This document shows positions 1 through 8,969 of a DNA stretch of 25,238 bases, in pieces. Numbering within the stretch: position 1 is the stretch's first letter; every line of letters starts with the position of its first letter. The notes beneath the pieces are model-generated. The model worked only from the letters and a program-made list of their open reading frames with translations, was not told where the DNA came from and searched no databases. The translations under genes and the position numbers were made by a program. Source of the DNA: Plicaturopsis crispa FD-325 SS-3 (lineage: Eukaryota; Basidiomycota; Agaricomycetes; Amylocorticiales; Amylocorticiaceae); assembly GCA_000827205.1 (NCBI GenBank), contig KN832560.1, forward strand, positions 746,480-771,717, written 5' to 3'.

Positions 1-88
1 AATGTTGCACCGTGTGATTCAAACGAGTTCATGGGCAATTCTCAAGAAATTTGCCTGAAGTAGAGCCGTGGTAGTCACTCACCTGCGG

Positions 89-520
89 TTACAAGGCGCA
101 AGTCGGAATTTGGAATATCGTCCCTTCCGCGGCAGTCACCAACCACAGCAACTTCCTGTTTGGAAAAATTTCGTATTTGGAAGCCCGCGGTTGTCCCTTT
201 GCGTCTGAGACAATGAGACTTTCGCCGCGCATCTGCACAAGCGTCAGCGTACAAGTCGCTGTAATCCCGAGAGGACTAAGACGTACCTCCATGCACTTCC
301 CGGTCCGTAGGCTATCCGAATCGATAGTGTAGAAGGCCTCCTGCCGAGCTGCCCGACGAGCATCGTTCTGTTGAAACATCGGAAGTGTCTCGGTGTGCAA
401 ACAATCGCAGGGATTCGTACTAAACCATTTACAGACGTCCATGAGACACCTCAGTCTACGACGAATGAATTGCATTTCTCCAGCGGTAGTGAATCTCCTG
501 AGAATCCACCGGTGCTGCAT
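89..520 (-). CDS. Doubtful two-exon hypothetical protein
   Basis: I do not recognise this protein. A minus-strand frame runs from an ATG at 520 to a stop at 89-91. It contains a very plausible 54-nt intron (286 down to 233) that starts GTACGT, has a CTGAC branch-like site and ends TGTGCAG. Splicing keeps the frame and joins a segment ending near GKCME to one starting MRGES. The product would be about 125 residues, rich in Arg and Cys at its N-terminus, with no domain I can name. A second exon frame is also open after the intron (it contains EVAVVGDCRGRDD) and could leave the window through a GTGAGT donor near 77. The gene may therefore extend past position 1, or begin further upstream in another frame. 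The intron is the main support; the start, end and frame are uncertain. Confidence 0.25.
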   Translation of the reverse strand: MQHRWILRRFTTAGEMQFIRRRLRCLMDVCKWFSTNPCDCLHTETLPMFQQNDARRAARQEAFYTIDSDSLRTGKCMEVRLSPLGITATCTLTLVQMRGESLIVSDAKGQPRASKYEIFPNRKLLWLVTAAEGTIFQIPTCAL

Positions 521-712
521 ACGATATCGATATTTGAGCTTCTGGTACGAGGGCACGTTTCTTCCACGGTCGGGGCACGAGGGACAGCGCCGGGCAGCAT
601 AATCGTATCGTCTTTGCTAGGGGCGGTCACACGGTAGAGATAATGCGTTTATTGCATGACTTCTTCGGTAGCGGAAAAGACGACGAGTGGGTCTTCATAG
701 AGCCCTGAGTAT

Positions 713-759
713 CCGCCCGGTGAGTCGTGTGCTGTTATTTCCGCCCGGTGAGTCGTGTG
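713..759. repeat. 28-bp tandem duplication, partial second copy
   Basis: The 19-mer CCGCCCGGTGAGTCGTGTG occurs at 713-731 and again at 741-759, a period of 28 bp. Each copy contains the donor-like hexamer GTGAGT. It reads as a recent local duplication. Confidence 0.85.
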
Positions 760-963
760 TCGCGTTGAAAGCATCCGTACTCACCCTAGTAGCACAACGC
801 AAGTCCCGCGTCCAACTCTACTTTGACGTCGTACGCGCGCAGGCCGACGCCGCTGGCATTGACAAGGCGTCCCGAGGCCAGTATTTGAGAGAGGTGGGTG
901 TTGTTGCACTCATAGTGGCCGCGTCTAACGATGCCTTAGTTGATGCATCAGGAAACCTTCAGT

Positions 964-1169
964 CATCTGAACTGATCTGAACACGCTGAAAGCACTGAAA
1001 TCGACTGAAAATTGGGAATAATTCTGACCGCTGCTCAAATTTGCGTGTTCAGAATGCTTTCAGAGCCTCAGAATGTACACTTTGAAGTCAGATTTTCGTT
1101 GCAAAGATTTCAAAGGTTATTCAGACAGCCAGACAGTCAGACCCGAGTCAGACCGAACTCAAACTCTGA
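964..1169. repeat. CTGA/TCAG motif cluster 1
   Basis: CTGA (mostly CTGAA) recurs at about 967, 972, 977, 986, 995, 1005 and 1024, spaced mostly 5-10 bp apart. The motif then switches to its complement TCAG(A) at about 1049, 1060, 1068, 1088, 1120, 1137 and 1148. The block is a loose inverted repeat: CTGAACACG in the left arm matches CGTGTTCAG in the right arm. A given 4-mer is expected about once per 250 bp by chance. A similar cluster with the same order of orientations lies at 2412-2651. Confidence 0.7.
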
Positions 1170-1325
1170 GCCGCAATGACTTGCACATACGAAAAAGCTA
1201 GAATTTCATATTCATAGTAAAACTAGTACATACAACTCGGAATATCTGGCGCTCGCAAACGTACACCCAGGCTCACCTAGGCGACACACACCCATGCACT
1301 ACAGAGCGGCAGCTCACAGCACGCG

Positions 1326-1655
1326 CTATACTTCACGTGCTGCGAAACTTGCAGGCGGGCTTGCGCGCCCCCGGGAAATTGTCGTAGGGTAGGTCTTGCC
1401 AACGTTGCATTGGAAGACAGGTGTGGTGATGAGCAAATAAGAAAAGGCAGCGTAGACATAATCTCCTTGTTTGAAGGCTGGTTGAAGGCGAGGTGGCAGG
1501 TGGGCGAGAGAAGCAGCGTGCAGGGTGCAATGTTCAACGTCGTTGGCGCAGACGTTGCACAGACGAGTCGCAAACGTGGCTAAGTAATATTCAAGCTCCG
1601 CTCGAACTACATTTTGCCACGTATCCTTGTAAGTGTCCGTCGTTTTCGCGGCCAA
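1326..1655 (-). CDS. Possible exon of an unknown minus-strand gene
   Basis: This is an open frame of about 109 codons with balanced, protein-like composition, including segments such as VRAELEYYLATFATRLCNVC and QGDYVYAAFSYLLITT. It has no internal ATG and a stop lies just upstream, so it could only be a downstream exon. I could not place an upstream exon with good splice sites. It has a CxxC pair and a later Cys/His-rich patch, but not in a spacing I recognise. It lies between the two CTGA/TCAG clusters, so it could be a relic of whatever those clusters bracket, or chance. Confidence 0.2.
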   Translation of the reverse strand: MAAKTTDTYKDTWQNVVRAELEYYLATFATRLCNVCANDVEHCTLHAASLAHLPPRLQPAFKQGDYVYAAFSYLLITTPVFQCNVGKTYPTTISRGRASPPASFAAREV

Positions 1656-2411
1656 CTTCGACGTTCAAAGAGCGGAACATTGAACGGTTCCCTACCCTTT
1701 CTCGCCGCCCCTCTGCAAGGATGTCCGGGTACCTCCAACAATCCCATTTCTCCTTCGTCCGGTCTCTGGTTCGGCGTCGGCTTTCAAGAAGCATACACCT
1801 GGCACCTGCACTCGCCTGTGTCCCCGGAGGTGTCGCGCGCACTACTGCCCCGATAGAACTCTGGGTAAGCTGCACGGGAGGTGCGGCTCAGCTATAATGT
1901 ATGTTTACAGCCTTTTATCCACGGACGACTAAACTAAATCTCATTTGTTGCTTCAAGTTGGTCGTTGCATAGGCGATCTACCCCGATCATTGTGTTCATG
2001 CAAGCTACAAGGGTGGATGACAGGAATCTCGCAAGCCCTAATCGCGTCGCGTCACCGCTGCACTTGAGGTCTCACAGATTCGGTACGCTATGAAGTCCTC
2101 GTGTATCCAGTATAGTAGTGCTAACCTACGAACAGTTACATGTACTGTCAGCTGCTTGGCTATGGGGAGTGGAGAGCTAATAGACTGAATGAGGACAAGG
2201 ACACCGGTGAGCCCTACGAGAACCGCGATGGGTACATGCTGACAGCAGAGAGATTAGCCAAGGACTGTCTTCGGGGTGCGATACTAATTCCATGCTCGCC
2301 CGAGCTGGTCTGCACTTCATCCCTCCTCGTTTTCGGTAGTCTGCACGTAGTCACACATGTTTTGTATTAGCCTACATTGAATATACATCCTTCATGCTGT
2401 ACTGCCGATGT

Positions 2412-2651
2412 CTGAGCTAAGATTTATGGATCTGAATTCCGTCTAAAGCTGTCTGAATCCCAGTATGAAAGCAGTCTGAATTAGGTCTCTGAACTACCTC
2501 TGAGAGGATAATTGTCTGATTTTGGTCTGAAGAACGGCCTGACAGCATCTGAAGTCAGAAGGGGACCTACTGAACTCAGACACCGATCTGACCGTCTGAC
2601 CGTCTGAAATCAGGGGTTTCAGACCGTTTCAGACGGATTGACTTTTCCTGA
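2412..2651. repeat. CTGA/TCAG motif cluster 2 with hairpin
   Basis: CTGA, usually as TCTGA or GTCTGAA, occurs about 17 times in 240 bp. Examples are near 2412, 2432, 2452, 2475, 2488, 2515, 2526, 2549, 2569, 2587, 2595 and 2603. Two reverse copies (TTTCAGAC) follow at 2617 and 2626. There is a short 8-bp tandem GTCTGACC. A perfect 8-bp hairpin is formed by GTCTGAAA (2602-2609) and TTTCAGAC (2617-2624). The forward-then-reverse polarity matches the cluster at 964-1169. Confidence 0.75.
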
Positions 2652-3015
2652 TGTGGACGCATTCGTGGAGGCGGGAGGGGCAAGTGACATCTGAGTGAAA
2701 CAGTAAATCATCGTGGTGATTTCGCCGTATGTTAGCGTGTGTCAGTGCCTCCCGACAAAAGAGCGGGCGTCTGTTTGCCATTGTCAGCGTGAATTCATAT
2801 ATGTTTCCTGTGCCAAAAAGTTTTCAGGAGTTCCGATTGTGCAAAGTCGACGCGCATCGGAATTCGGAACCTTTTCCGCAACTGCCTGTTTTGGCCAATG
2901 TGTTCCCGCTCGTCCCTTCTGTGGCGATTCTTCGTCGGTTTTTTGTTTCCTCGCAGTGAATGGCAAAAATTCATCCGTTGTTTCGTTGCTCGCAGTCAAC
3001 TGCAAAAATGCCGCG

Positions 3016-3106
3016 CGACACTGGCAGGATTCGAACCTACGCCCTCAAAGAGGAACAGATATTGAATGATTCTAATCTGTCGCCGTAACCACTTGGCTAC
3101 AGTGCC
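3016..3106 (-). tRNA. tRNA-Ser(AGA) with 9-nt intron
   Basis: The minus strand folds as a class II tRNA. The acceptor stem pairs GGCACTG with CAGTGTC, with discriminator G at 3016. The D-arm contains AGTGGTTA, and the anticodon stem is ACAGA/TCTGT. A long variable arm pairs CCTC with GAGG, and the T-arm is GTAGG, TTCGAAT, CCTGC. The anticodon AGA is read from 3073 down to 3071. A 9-nt intron TCATTCAAT (3069-3061) lies one base 3' of the anticodon, at the standard position 37/38. The mature length is about 82 nt before CCA. A run of five T on the minus strand (plus 3004-3008) right after the gene is a good Pol III terminator. The long variable arm and anticodon fit serine. Confidence 0.95.
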
Positions 3107-3221
3107 TTTAGAGGTGAGGCGCGGCGGTAAAATAGAACTGCAGTGAGATCCACGTTTGCAGTTTGGGCCTTGGTGCGCTCGGAATCGCACAACTCTCAGA
3201 CTGCACACGCCATCATCCTCC

Positions 3222-5073
3222 ATGAACGTCCCTACGGCAGAGGACATTGAAAACTACCTCGAATCTCTCGAGGAATTTGTCGCCTCGTCGCTGTCGCAGG
3301 TGACGCCGCATCTTCCCAATGTACGCGAAGCCGCCCACCGTCTCTGGCTCGACATCTCGCGCTATGGACCTGCTGGACTCGGTGCGTCTTTCAAGGATAT
3401 GCATATCCCTGGTCTAGGCGAGTTCGAGGTGCCGCCGCCGCCGCCTCCACCACCCCCGAAATCATGGGTGGAGCGCACAGCGGATTGGGCTGGGCAAAAC
3501 CCGTGGAAGGCATCTGGAATCACTATCGGCGTAGTTGGGGTCGGATTGTTCGCGGGATACACTGCAGTGCAGGCAAGATATGCGCATGTCAGGCGACTGA
3601 AAGCTTTAGCTGCAAATCACAACCGACGGGCCGTTGGTGCGTTGGAATGATCAGCAGAGCATCGCCGCCGCGAACTGACTTGCACTGCAGTTGTCCTGGG
3701 CGGAGACAGCCCCCTCGCGCTAGCTCTGATATTGGATCTCGAGCGCAAGGGCTACATTGTGGTCGCCAGCGTAGCTACTGCGCAGGCTGCAGAGGAGCTC
3801 GAACATCAATGCCACGGATATGTGCGCGCTCTGGTGCTCGATCCGACTGATGTACGTGATTCATGACTATAACAGTCGCTCAACACTGACACTTCTTCAG
3901 GCGGACTCGGTCCCTACATTTTTGCGCTCCCTCGCCTCGGCACTCTCCCGACGATTCCCGCTCAATGCCCACGGTGATCCCTACGCGTCGCCCGCTTCAC
4001 ACCCATACATACACTCCGTCATCTCCCTACTCACTCTGCCGCCGCCTTCAGTCCAGCTCCAACCAGCACCCCTGGAGCACTTGGCCCTCCATGATTCATA
4101 TCTCCCGTACCTTCAGGGGACGCATATCGCGCCCTTGCAGGTCCTGCAAGGCATCATGCCCATGTTGCGCACAACGCCTGCCAGATCCCGCGATTCATAT
4201 TCCAACAGCCTTGCCAAGCGCTCCATCATCGTCTGCATTCCTGCCACAGACACCCTGGTCGGACTTCCATTTGCTTCTGCGCAAGCCATGAGCGCGACGG
4301 CCACCCTTCGCGGCATCGAAATCTTGCGCCGGGAAATCAGGGTTGCTGCCTTGACGGATAAATCGGACTCCTTGCGAAATATCAAGGTCGTGACAGTCGA
4401 CGTGGGTGCCTTTGGCCCCGCGGAGGCGGAGACACTGGAACCCCAGGACGTGTACAAAGCCATGGGGGACTGGACAAATTCGGAAAAGCTGGCATACGGG
4501 GGCGCGTTTGCGTCTATACTGCAGAGCGGCTATCAGCACGGAATGCACCGGAGACCGACGGATATCGCCACTGTCGTCGATACGATCGTAGACGTGGTCA
4601 GCGGTGGACGCCAGGGTAAATGGCTCCTCCTAGGCATCGGACATGGACTCGGTAGACTTCGTAACTGGTTCCGCGGCGAGAGAATCGCTATTGGGGCTGG
4701 CGGTGAGTACCACCATCATTGATCGCTCGAGCACTGAGATACTGAATTCTCTTCCGCAGCCCGGACCTATGCCCTCGCCTCCTTCCTTCCCGCCTCAATA
4801 CTTGACATCTTAATCAATGTCAGTTACCTCCTTGCCTCTGTTCGGAACGGCCTGAGCACCGTGAAGCCCCGCGTCGCACAGCCGTACCCGCCGCCCCTTC
4901 CGCCGGCGGCGCCTGCGATTGCCCCGGGCACGGAGTCGCTCCCTGCCTCTGACCACGAGCACTCCGAGACGGGCTCCGAGGCAGACGTCGAGAGCAATTC
5001 TGGTTATGGATCTGGCGTGGAGAGCAGCTGGGTCAGTTTGAAGGACGGGGAGCATCATCATCACGAGTCGTAA
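3222..5073 (+). CDS. DUF1776 / Pbr1-like short-chain-dehydrogenase-related protein
   Basis: There are four exons: 3222-3636, 3691-3851, 3901-4702 and 4760-5073. They encode 563 residues with all introns in phase (54, 49 and 57 nt, GT-AG). In order, the protein has an acidic N-terminus, a nine-proline run (about residues 71-79), and a single hydrophobic segment ASGITIGVVGVGLFAGY (about 98-113) followed by Arg/Lys. A Rossmann-like start follows at about 138-150 (VVVLGGDSPLALAL). The tail is acidic and His-rich. This layout matches the fungal DUF1776 family (Pfam PF08643; yeast YNL181W/Pbr1), which resembles SDR oxidoreductases. It is probably membrane-anchored; the substrate is unknown. The classical YxxxK active site is not obvious. 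The ATG at 3222 was chosen over an upstream in-frame ATG at 3156, which lies closer to the tRNA. Confidence 0.85.
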
Positions 5074-5234
5074 ATCGTTACATCGACTCCAAATAATATT
5101 GAAGGAGCAGCCTATGCTCGCGGCCGGTCGTGTTTTTGTAAATTGCTGTAAGGTTGCTTGTTGTATTATTCCGTGTACTTCGTACTGGGTCCTCCACTCC
5201 TTGCCCCCCGCTCTTTGTGTAGGCAACGTGTTTC

Positions 5235-5240
5235 AATAAA
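5235..5240 (+). terminator. Likely poly(A) signal AATAAA
   Basis: A canonical AATAAA lies 162 nt after the stop of the DUF1776 gene and 69 nt before the CPD1 start. It probably marks 3' end formation of the upstream gene. Fungal poly(A) signals are loose, so this is suggestive only. Confidence 0.4.
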
Positions 5241-5308
5241 TATCTATCACAATTGTTCTCAACTGTTCTCGCCACGACTTCATCTTGACTACTTTGTCTT
5301 GAATCGCG

Positions 5309-5971
5309 ATGGGTGAGATTATAACAACAACATAAATTACATCTTGCTCACTCACGCGTCTGATTTCAGGGACTTCACTATGGCTAGTACCTACAGCTGA
5401 GCAGACGAGCAAGCTAGAGCGCGTTCTGCACGCGCACCCGCCGCGCAAACCCGACTCCTCGTCGTACCCCCATTTCCATTCACACATCACCCTAATCACC
5501 ATTCCCACCTCCCCTGCCGCACTCCAAGCACTCCGCGAGGCGATCCCGACATCCCAGCCGCGCATTGCCGTGAACTTCGAGTCGGTGGAGGTCGGCGACG
5601 CGTACTTCCGCTCAGTCTTCGTCGCGTGCACGCACTCCACCGAGCTCGTCACGCTCAACGAAAGCATCCGCGCCGCGCTGAAGGAGTCGCTCGGACTGGA
5701 ACTTGGCCCCGGCCCTCGCTTTCCGCACATGTCGCTGTACTACATTGACGATGCGGAAGCGCAGGAGCGACGGCGCCGGTACGAGCAGCTTGTCAGTGAC
5801 GGCAAGATCCTACGCGACAGCCAGGGAATTGCGCTAGACTGTCGTGTGGGCTCAGAAAAGGCGGGGCCGACCAACCAGCTCGGGGGATTCGACGGTCACG
5901 AAGTGTGGATCGCGGAGTGCGAAGGGCCCGTCGAGGAGTGGAAAGTCCTTGCGAAAATCCCTCTTCACTAA
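5309..5971 (+). CDS. CPD1: 2',3'-cyclic-nucleotide 3'-phosphodiesterase (2H family)
   Basis: There are two exons: 5309-5312 and 5370-5971, giving 201 residues. The first coding exon is only ATG plus one base, followed by a 57-nt intron (GTGAGA to TTTCAG). The mature protein starts MGTSLWLVP, the usual start for fungal Cpd1. Both 2H phosphoesterase motifs are present: HITL at about 40-43 and HMSL at about 121-124. The enzyme opens ADP-ribose 1'',2''-cyclic phosphate to the 1''-phosphate, at the end of the pathway that disposes of the tRNA-splicing by-product. Length fits the family (about 200-240). Without the intron the frame would lack the conserved N-terminal strand, which supports the tiny first exon. 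It converges with the arrestin gene. Confidence 0.92.
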
Positions 5972-6352
5972 GCATGTCGAACACCGAAGACGGTTTATAA
6001 TATCCAATTGTGAGGCACTATAGGGTGTTGTAAAGTACAGAATTATACATTTAGGAGGATTGTGAGACTCGCAGCCTGGAAAGGACTGGGCAAAGGGGAT
6101 AAAGGATACACATCGAATGAAACTAGCATCGAAAGTCATGAGTGGATGGCACACCGTGCACAAAGAGAGACGTGAGAGGTAGAGCGAAACCGATAAAGCA
6201 GAGGATTGAAGGAATGAAACAGAGGCAGGAGGCAATGCGCATGTGAGATCTAAAACAGGTCGGATGGATAATCGTGAGGGCAATAATGAACGCAAATCTA
6301 GGTCACGAAATGCAAATGCAAGGGAAAGATACGACGAAGCGGCGGCGGGGAA
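5972..6352. other. Convergent intergenic region
   Basis: This 381-bp gap lies between the stops of CPD1 (+) and the arrestin gene (-). It presumably holds both 3' UTRs. I see no further gene, repeat or RNA in it. Confidence 0.6.
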
Positions 6353-8082
6353 TTATGCCGCGGAAATGGAGTGTGTTGGGACCGTGGCAGCAACGTCGCT
6401 CTTCCTCGGAGGCTCGCCATGGAGCGCAAGGGAAGACGAAGATGAGGCTGGCTCAGAGCGTGGTGTGTAGAGCGGTAGGGGAACGGAGTAGTCGATCTTA
6501 CGGTCGCCATTTGAGTCGAACAGCTGCGAATAGGCAGGAAGACTAGGAGCGTAGGGAAGGCTCGGGGGCATGCCCATGACGACATCCTCAGCAGACGCAG
6601 CAGGCGAGGCAGCGCACTGTATCGAGGAAATGGGCGATACGAGGGGAGCCATCTCGACGAAATTGAGAGGGACCGTGTACCGCACGGTTTGGTAGATTGG
6701 ATCTGCGGATCCTGGGATATCGTACGCGCATTTAATCGCGACGTGAAGTTTGTGCGAGACGACAAGATGCGGGCTCCGATAGTTGGGCCGCAACTTCGCA
6801 CTCCCAGCCCAATCTTTCCGTACGTCCGTTCGGCGTTGAATGAAGGGCACACCCGTGGACATCGTGTACCACGTAGGGGAAGTGTTTTCCTCAGACGCAT
6901 CGGAGGCAAATATATAACCGTCTCCAGAGAGCTTATACTCCCCAGACTGGTCGCGAGGCATAACGGAAAATGTTCTCTTGAGGTTTGGAGGCCGGAAAGC
7001 AGCCACGAAGTCCATGTCGCATAACGTTTTGAGACTGTGCGGGCTAAGGAGCGGCTTATTTGGCGGCTGGGAAGTCCATGGTGGAATAGGATACTGCGAC
7101 GTGATTTCTCGTGGAGGAGAGAAGCTACAGGAGAGTAACAATGAGTCGGATTGCATGACAGAACGGCAAGAAATGTCCCGCACCGATAATTTTCTACTTG
7201 CTCGACGTCGAGGGTGAAACCTTCAATTCGGAGCCGCTCGCAGTCAGCCTGCTCGAGGTCCAGTGTGCGAAGACGAATAGATATAGGGAACTCCTTTGCG
7301 GATACATCGACACAAGTAGGAACGTCTGCAAGGACTTGCAGCTTCCCGAGGACGTCGGAGGGGATAGTATCGCTTGAAGGGTTTTCCTCGGGCAGAATCT
7401 GCACGGAATAAGTGCGAGTAGGAAAGGGGGAAGTCGAGGTGGAGGCGATGTCTGATGCATCAGTGAAACGGTTGAGCGTGATAGGACATTTCGGCGCTTG
7501 CACGAGTTTAGCTTTAGAGCGAAATGGGGCACAAAGGGTGGAAAGCGACCAGGATTTTGAGTTGCTTTCATCAGCAAGATTAGCCAGCTTCGCAGTAGCA
7601 TACAATGCATAGCGAGTGCCGCCTTCGTCTGGCGACGCGTCGCCAAAAAGTGACGACGCAGGTAACCAACCAGCCAGTGGAATATCGAAAATAACGTTCC
7701 AGGTGCACGGTTCATCGGAGTCTTCGTGGCCCTCGTTGCTCAGCTCAACGGGTTCATGAGAAACGAGCTCCCGAGTGTACGAGCATAAGCGAAGGGGCGA
7801 ATATCCTCCTTCTGGCGACGTGAGCTCCGACTGACCCTCAAAGGTGAGAGACAGTGACGACAGGAGAAACCGCGCGGTGGTCCGACGACGGTCGAAAAAC
7901 GAAGAGGGTGAGGACACAGAGATAGAGACATGTCCTGAGAGAGAGTATGCAGAGCTACACGACACAAAGAAATTAGACGCGAGAAAGACGATACATTGCG
8001 TCCACTTGGCTTACGATACGTCCGGGTCCCCATACATGTCTATCGAGTCGGACAGAGGATAAATATCGATAGAAACGCTCAT
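6353..8082 (-). CDS. Alpha-arrestin-like protein
   Basis: There are three exons: 8082-8015, 7954-7184 and 7124-6353. They encode 536 residues, with 60- and 59-nt introns (GTAAGC to TGTAG, GTGCGG to TGTAG). The N-terminal part reads as an arrestin beta-sandwich (SLSGHVSISV, then FLLSSLSLTFEG), preceded by an acidic leader. The C-terminal arrestin domain includes HLVVSHKLHVAIKCAYD and the strand IYQTVRYTVPLNFVEM. The tail carries Pro/Tyr motifs including LPAY at about 475-478, a form of the LPxY motif that binds WW domains of Rsp5/Nedd4 ligases. Fungal alpha-arrestins recruit Rsp5 to plasma-membrane transporters for endocytosis; the cargo here is unknown. An in-frame stop lies upstream of the ATG at 8082, fixing the start. 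Family assignment is good; the exact subfamily is not resolved. Confidence 0.8.
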
Positions 8083-8969
8083 GGATACGAAACAGGGTGC
8101 GATGGACTATGGAGATTGGTGCGGGGCGACAGCTTGTGTCAATGCGATAACATTCCTCGACCGCCCATCGTTCGTTATATATGACATTCGTCGCGTATTC
8201 GGTGGCACATCCAAAGGGGAACAAAAGACAGGGACAAAGCGGCTTTGTCGCATGATCGCGTAGTGAAAGCAGAGATCCAGAGAGCAAAACGAGAACTCGA
8301 GGGCGGACAAGCGCACATCTGTCTTTAGGTTTCCTTTTGTTTCGTAACAAATCGTGGCGTAGAGAACAGTCGAGTTGACGTCGAGGCGAATACAAGGGGC
8401 CTCGGAGTTTCAAATTTACGTCCGAGTGGCTGAAGGACAATGGCGCGTTGCAGGTCCATGTAGGTCCATCCCCTGCTTCCTGATAAATAAAATCTACAGC
8501 TTGAGATATCACTCGTCTCTTCTCCTCGAACCCACATTGTCCTCAAGATCCAGTGTCGGCGATCCTAATTTACTGGCTTCCCTGAAGTGACGCATACACA
8601 AATCTGCGCGGTCAGAGTCATGAAGTCGGTGGATGACTGGTTTCTTCAGAGGCCTAAGGCTACATAAAGGCTACGCTAGTTGTTACGGTGAGATCATCGT
8701 GATTCGTGACTGATTTCCGGACGACTCGCAGAACTGACTCGCCAGTATTCCCAGGAATCGCAATATGTGTGAAGGATCGTCATTCAGAGTCACTCCTGGA
8801 TCCGACGGACTTACCTCCAGGCGCCAGTTGTGCGCCAGCGACTCAAAATTCCTTACCTACGACTGGGCGCATACTTACGTCTGATGTCAGATGTCTGTGT
8901 GCGCCATGGGTTGAAAGATGTTCGCTTGAACTCCATCGGTGCGACGGATACAAGTGCTGCCTAGCCACC
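8083..8969. other. Upstream region of the arrestin gene
   Basis: This 887-bp gap lies between two minus-strand genes: the 3' end of BRX1 on one side and the 5' end of the arrestin on the other. Several frames are open for 60-180 codons, the longest on minus from 8512 into the arrestin first exon. None has a recognisable domain, good splice sites or a conserved look. It probably holds the BRX1 3' UTR and the arrestin promoter and 5' UTR. Confidence 0.45.

Larger units (their letters stand above)
557..3015. other. Gene-poor stretch with ORF fragments
   Basis: I could not build a convincing gene here. It holds a tandem duplication, two CTGA/TCAG motif clusters and several unrecognised open frames. 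A plus frame at 687-980 has no ATG start (it would begin at GTG) and reads like a soluble Ala/Val-rich segment. A minus frame covers 1326-1655. A plus frame at 2140-2370 starts MYCQLLGYGEWRANR and follows a splice-acceptor-like stretch (GTGCTAACC, then AACAG at about 2131-2135). The plus frame at 2713-3069 is not credible because its end is just the tRNA gene read as protein. The stretch could hold decayed genes or an old mobile element. Confidence 0.5.

Noticed and set aside
2713-3069. Plus-strand ORF ending in HWQDSNLRPQRGTDIE
   Set aside because: The C-terminal part is the tRNA-Ser gene read as protein, a well-known annotation artefact. The rest has no ATG start or domain.
3362-3562. Minus ORF with a run of nine glycines
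   Set aside because: It is the antisense shadow of the polyproline run in the DUF1776 gene.
6298-7965. Single 555-codon minus ORF over the arrestin gene
   Set aside because: Its first part is true exon 2 of the arrestin, but after 7184 it runs through the intron and the wrong frame of exon 3. The spliced model restores the conserved C-terminal arrestin domain.
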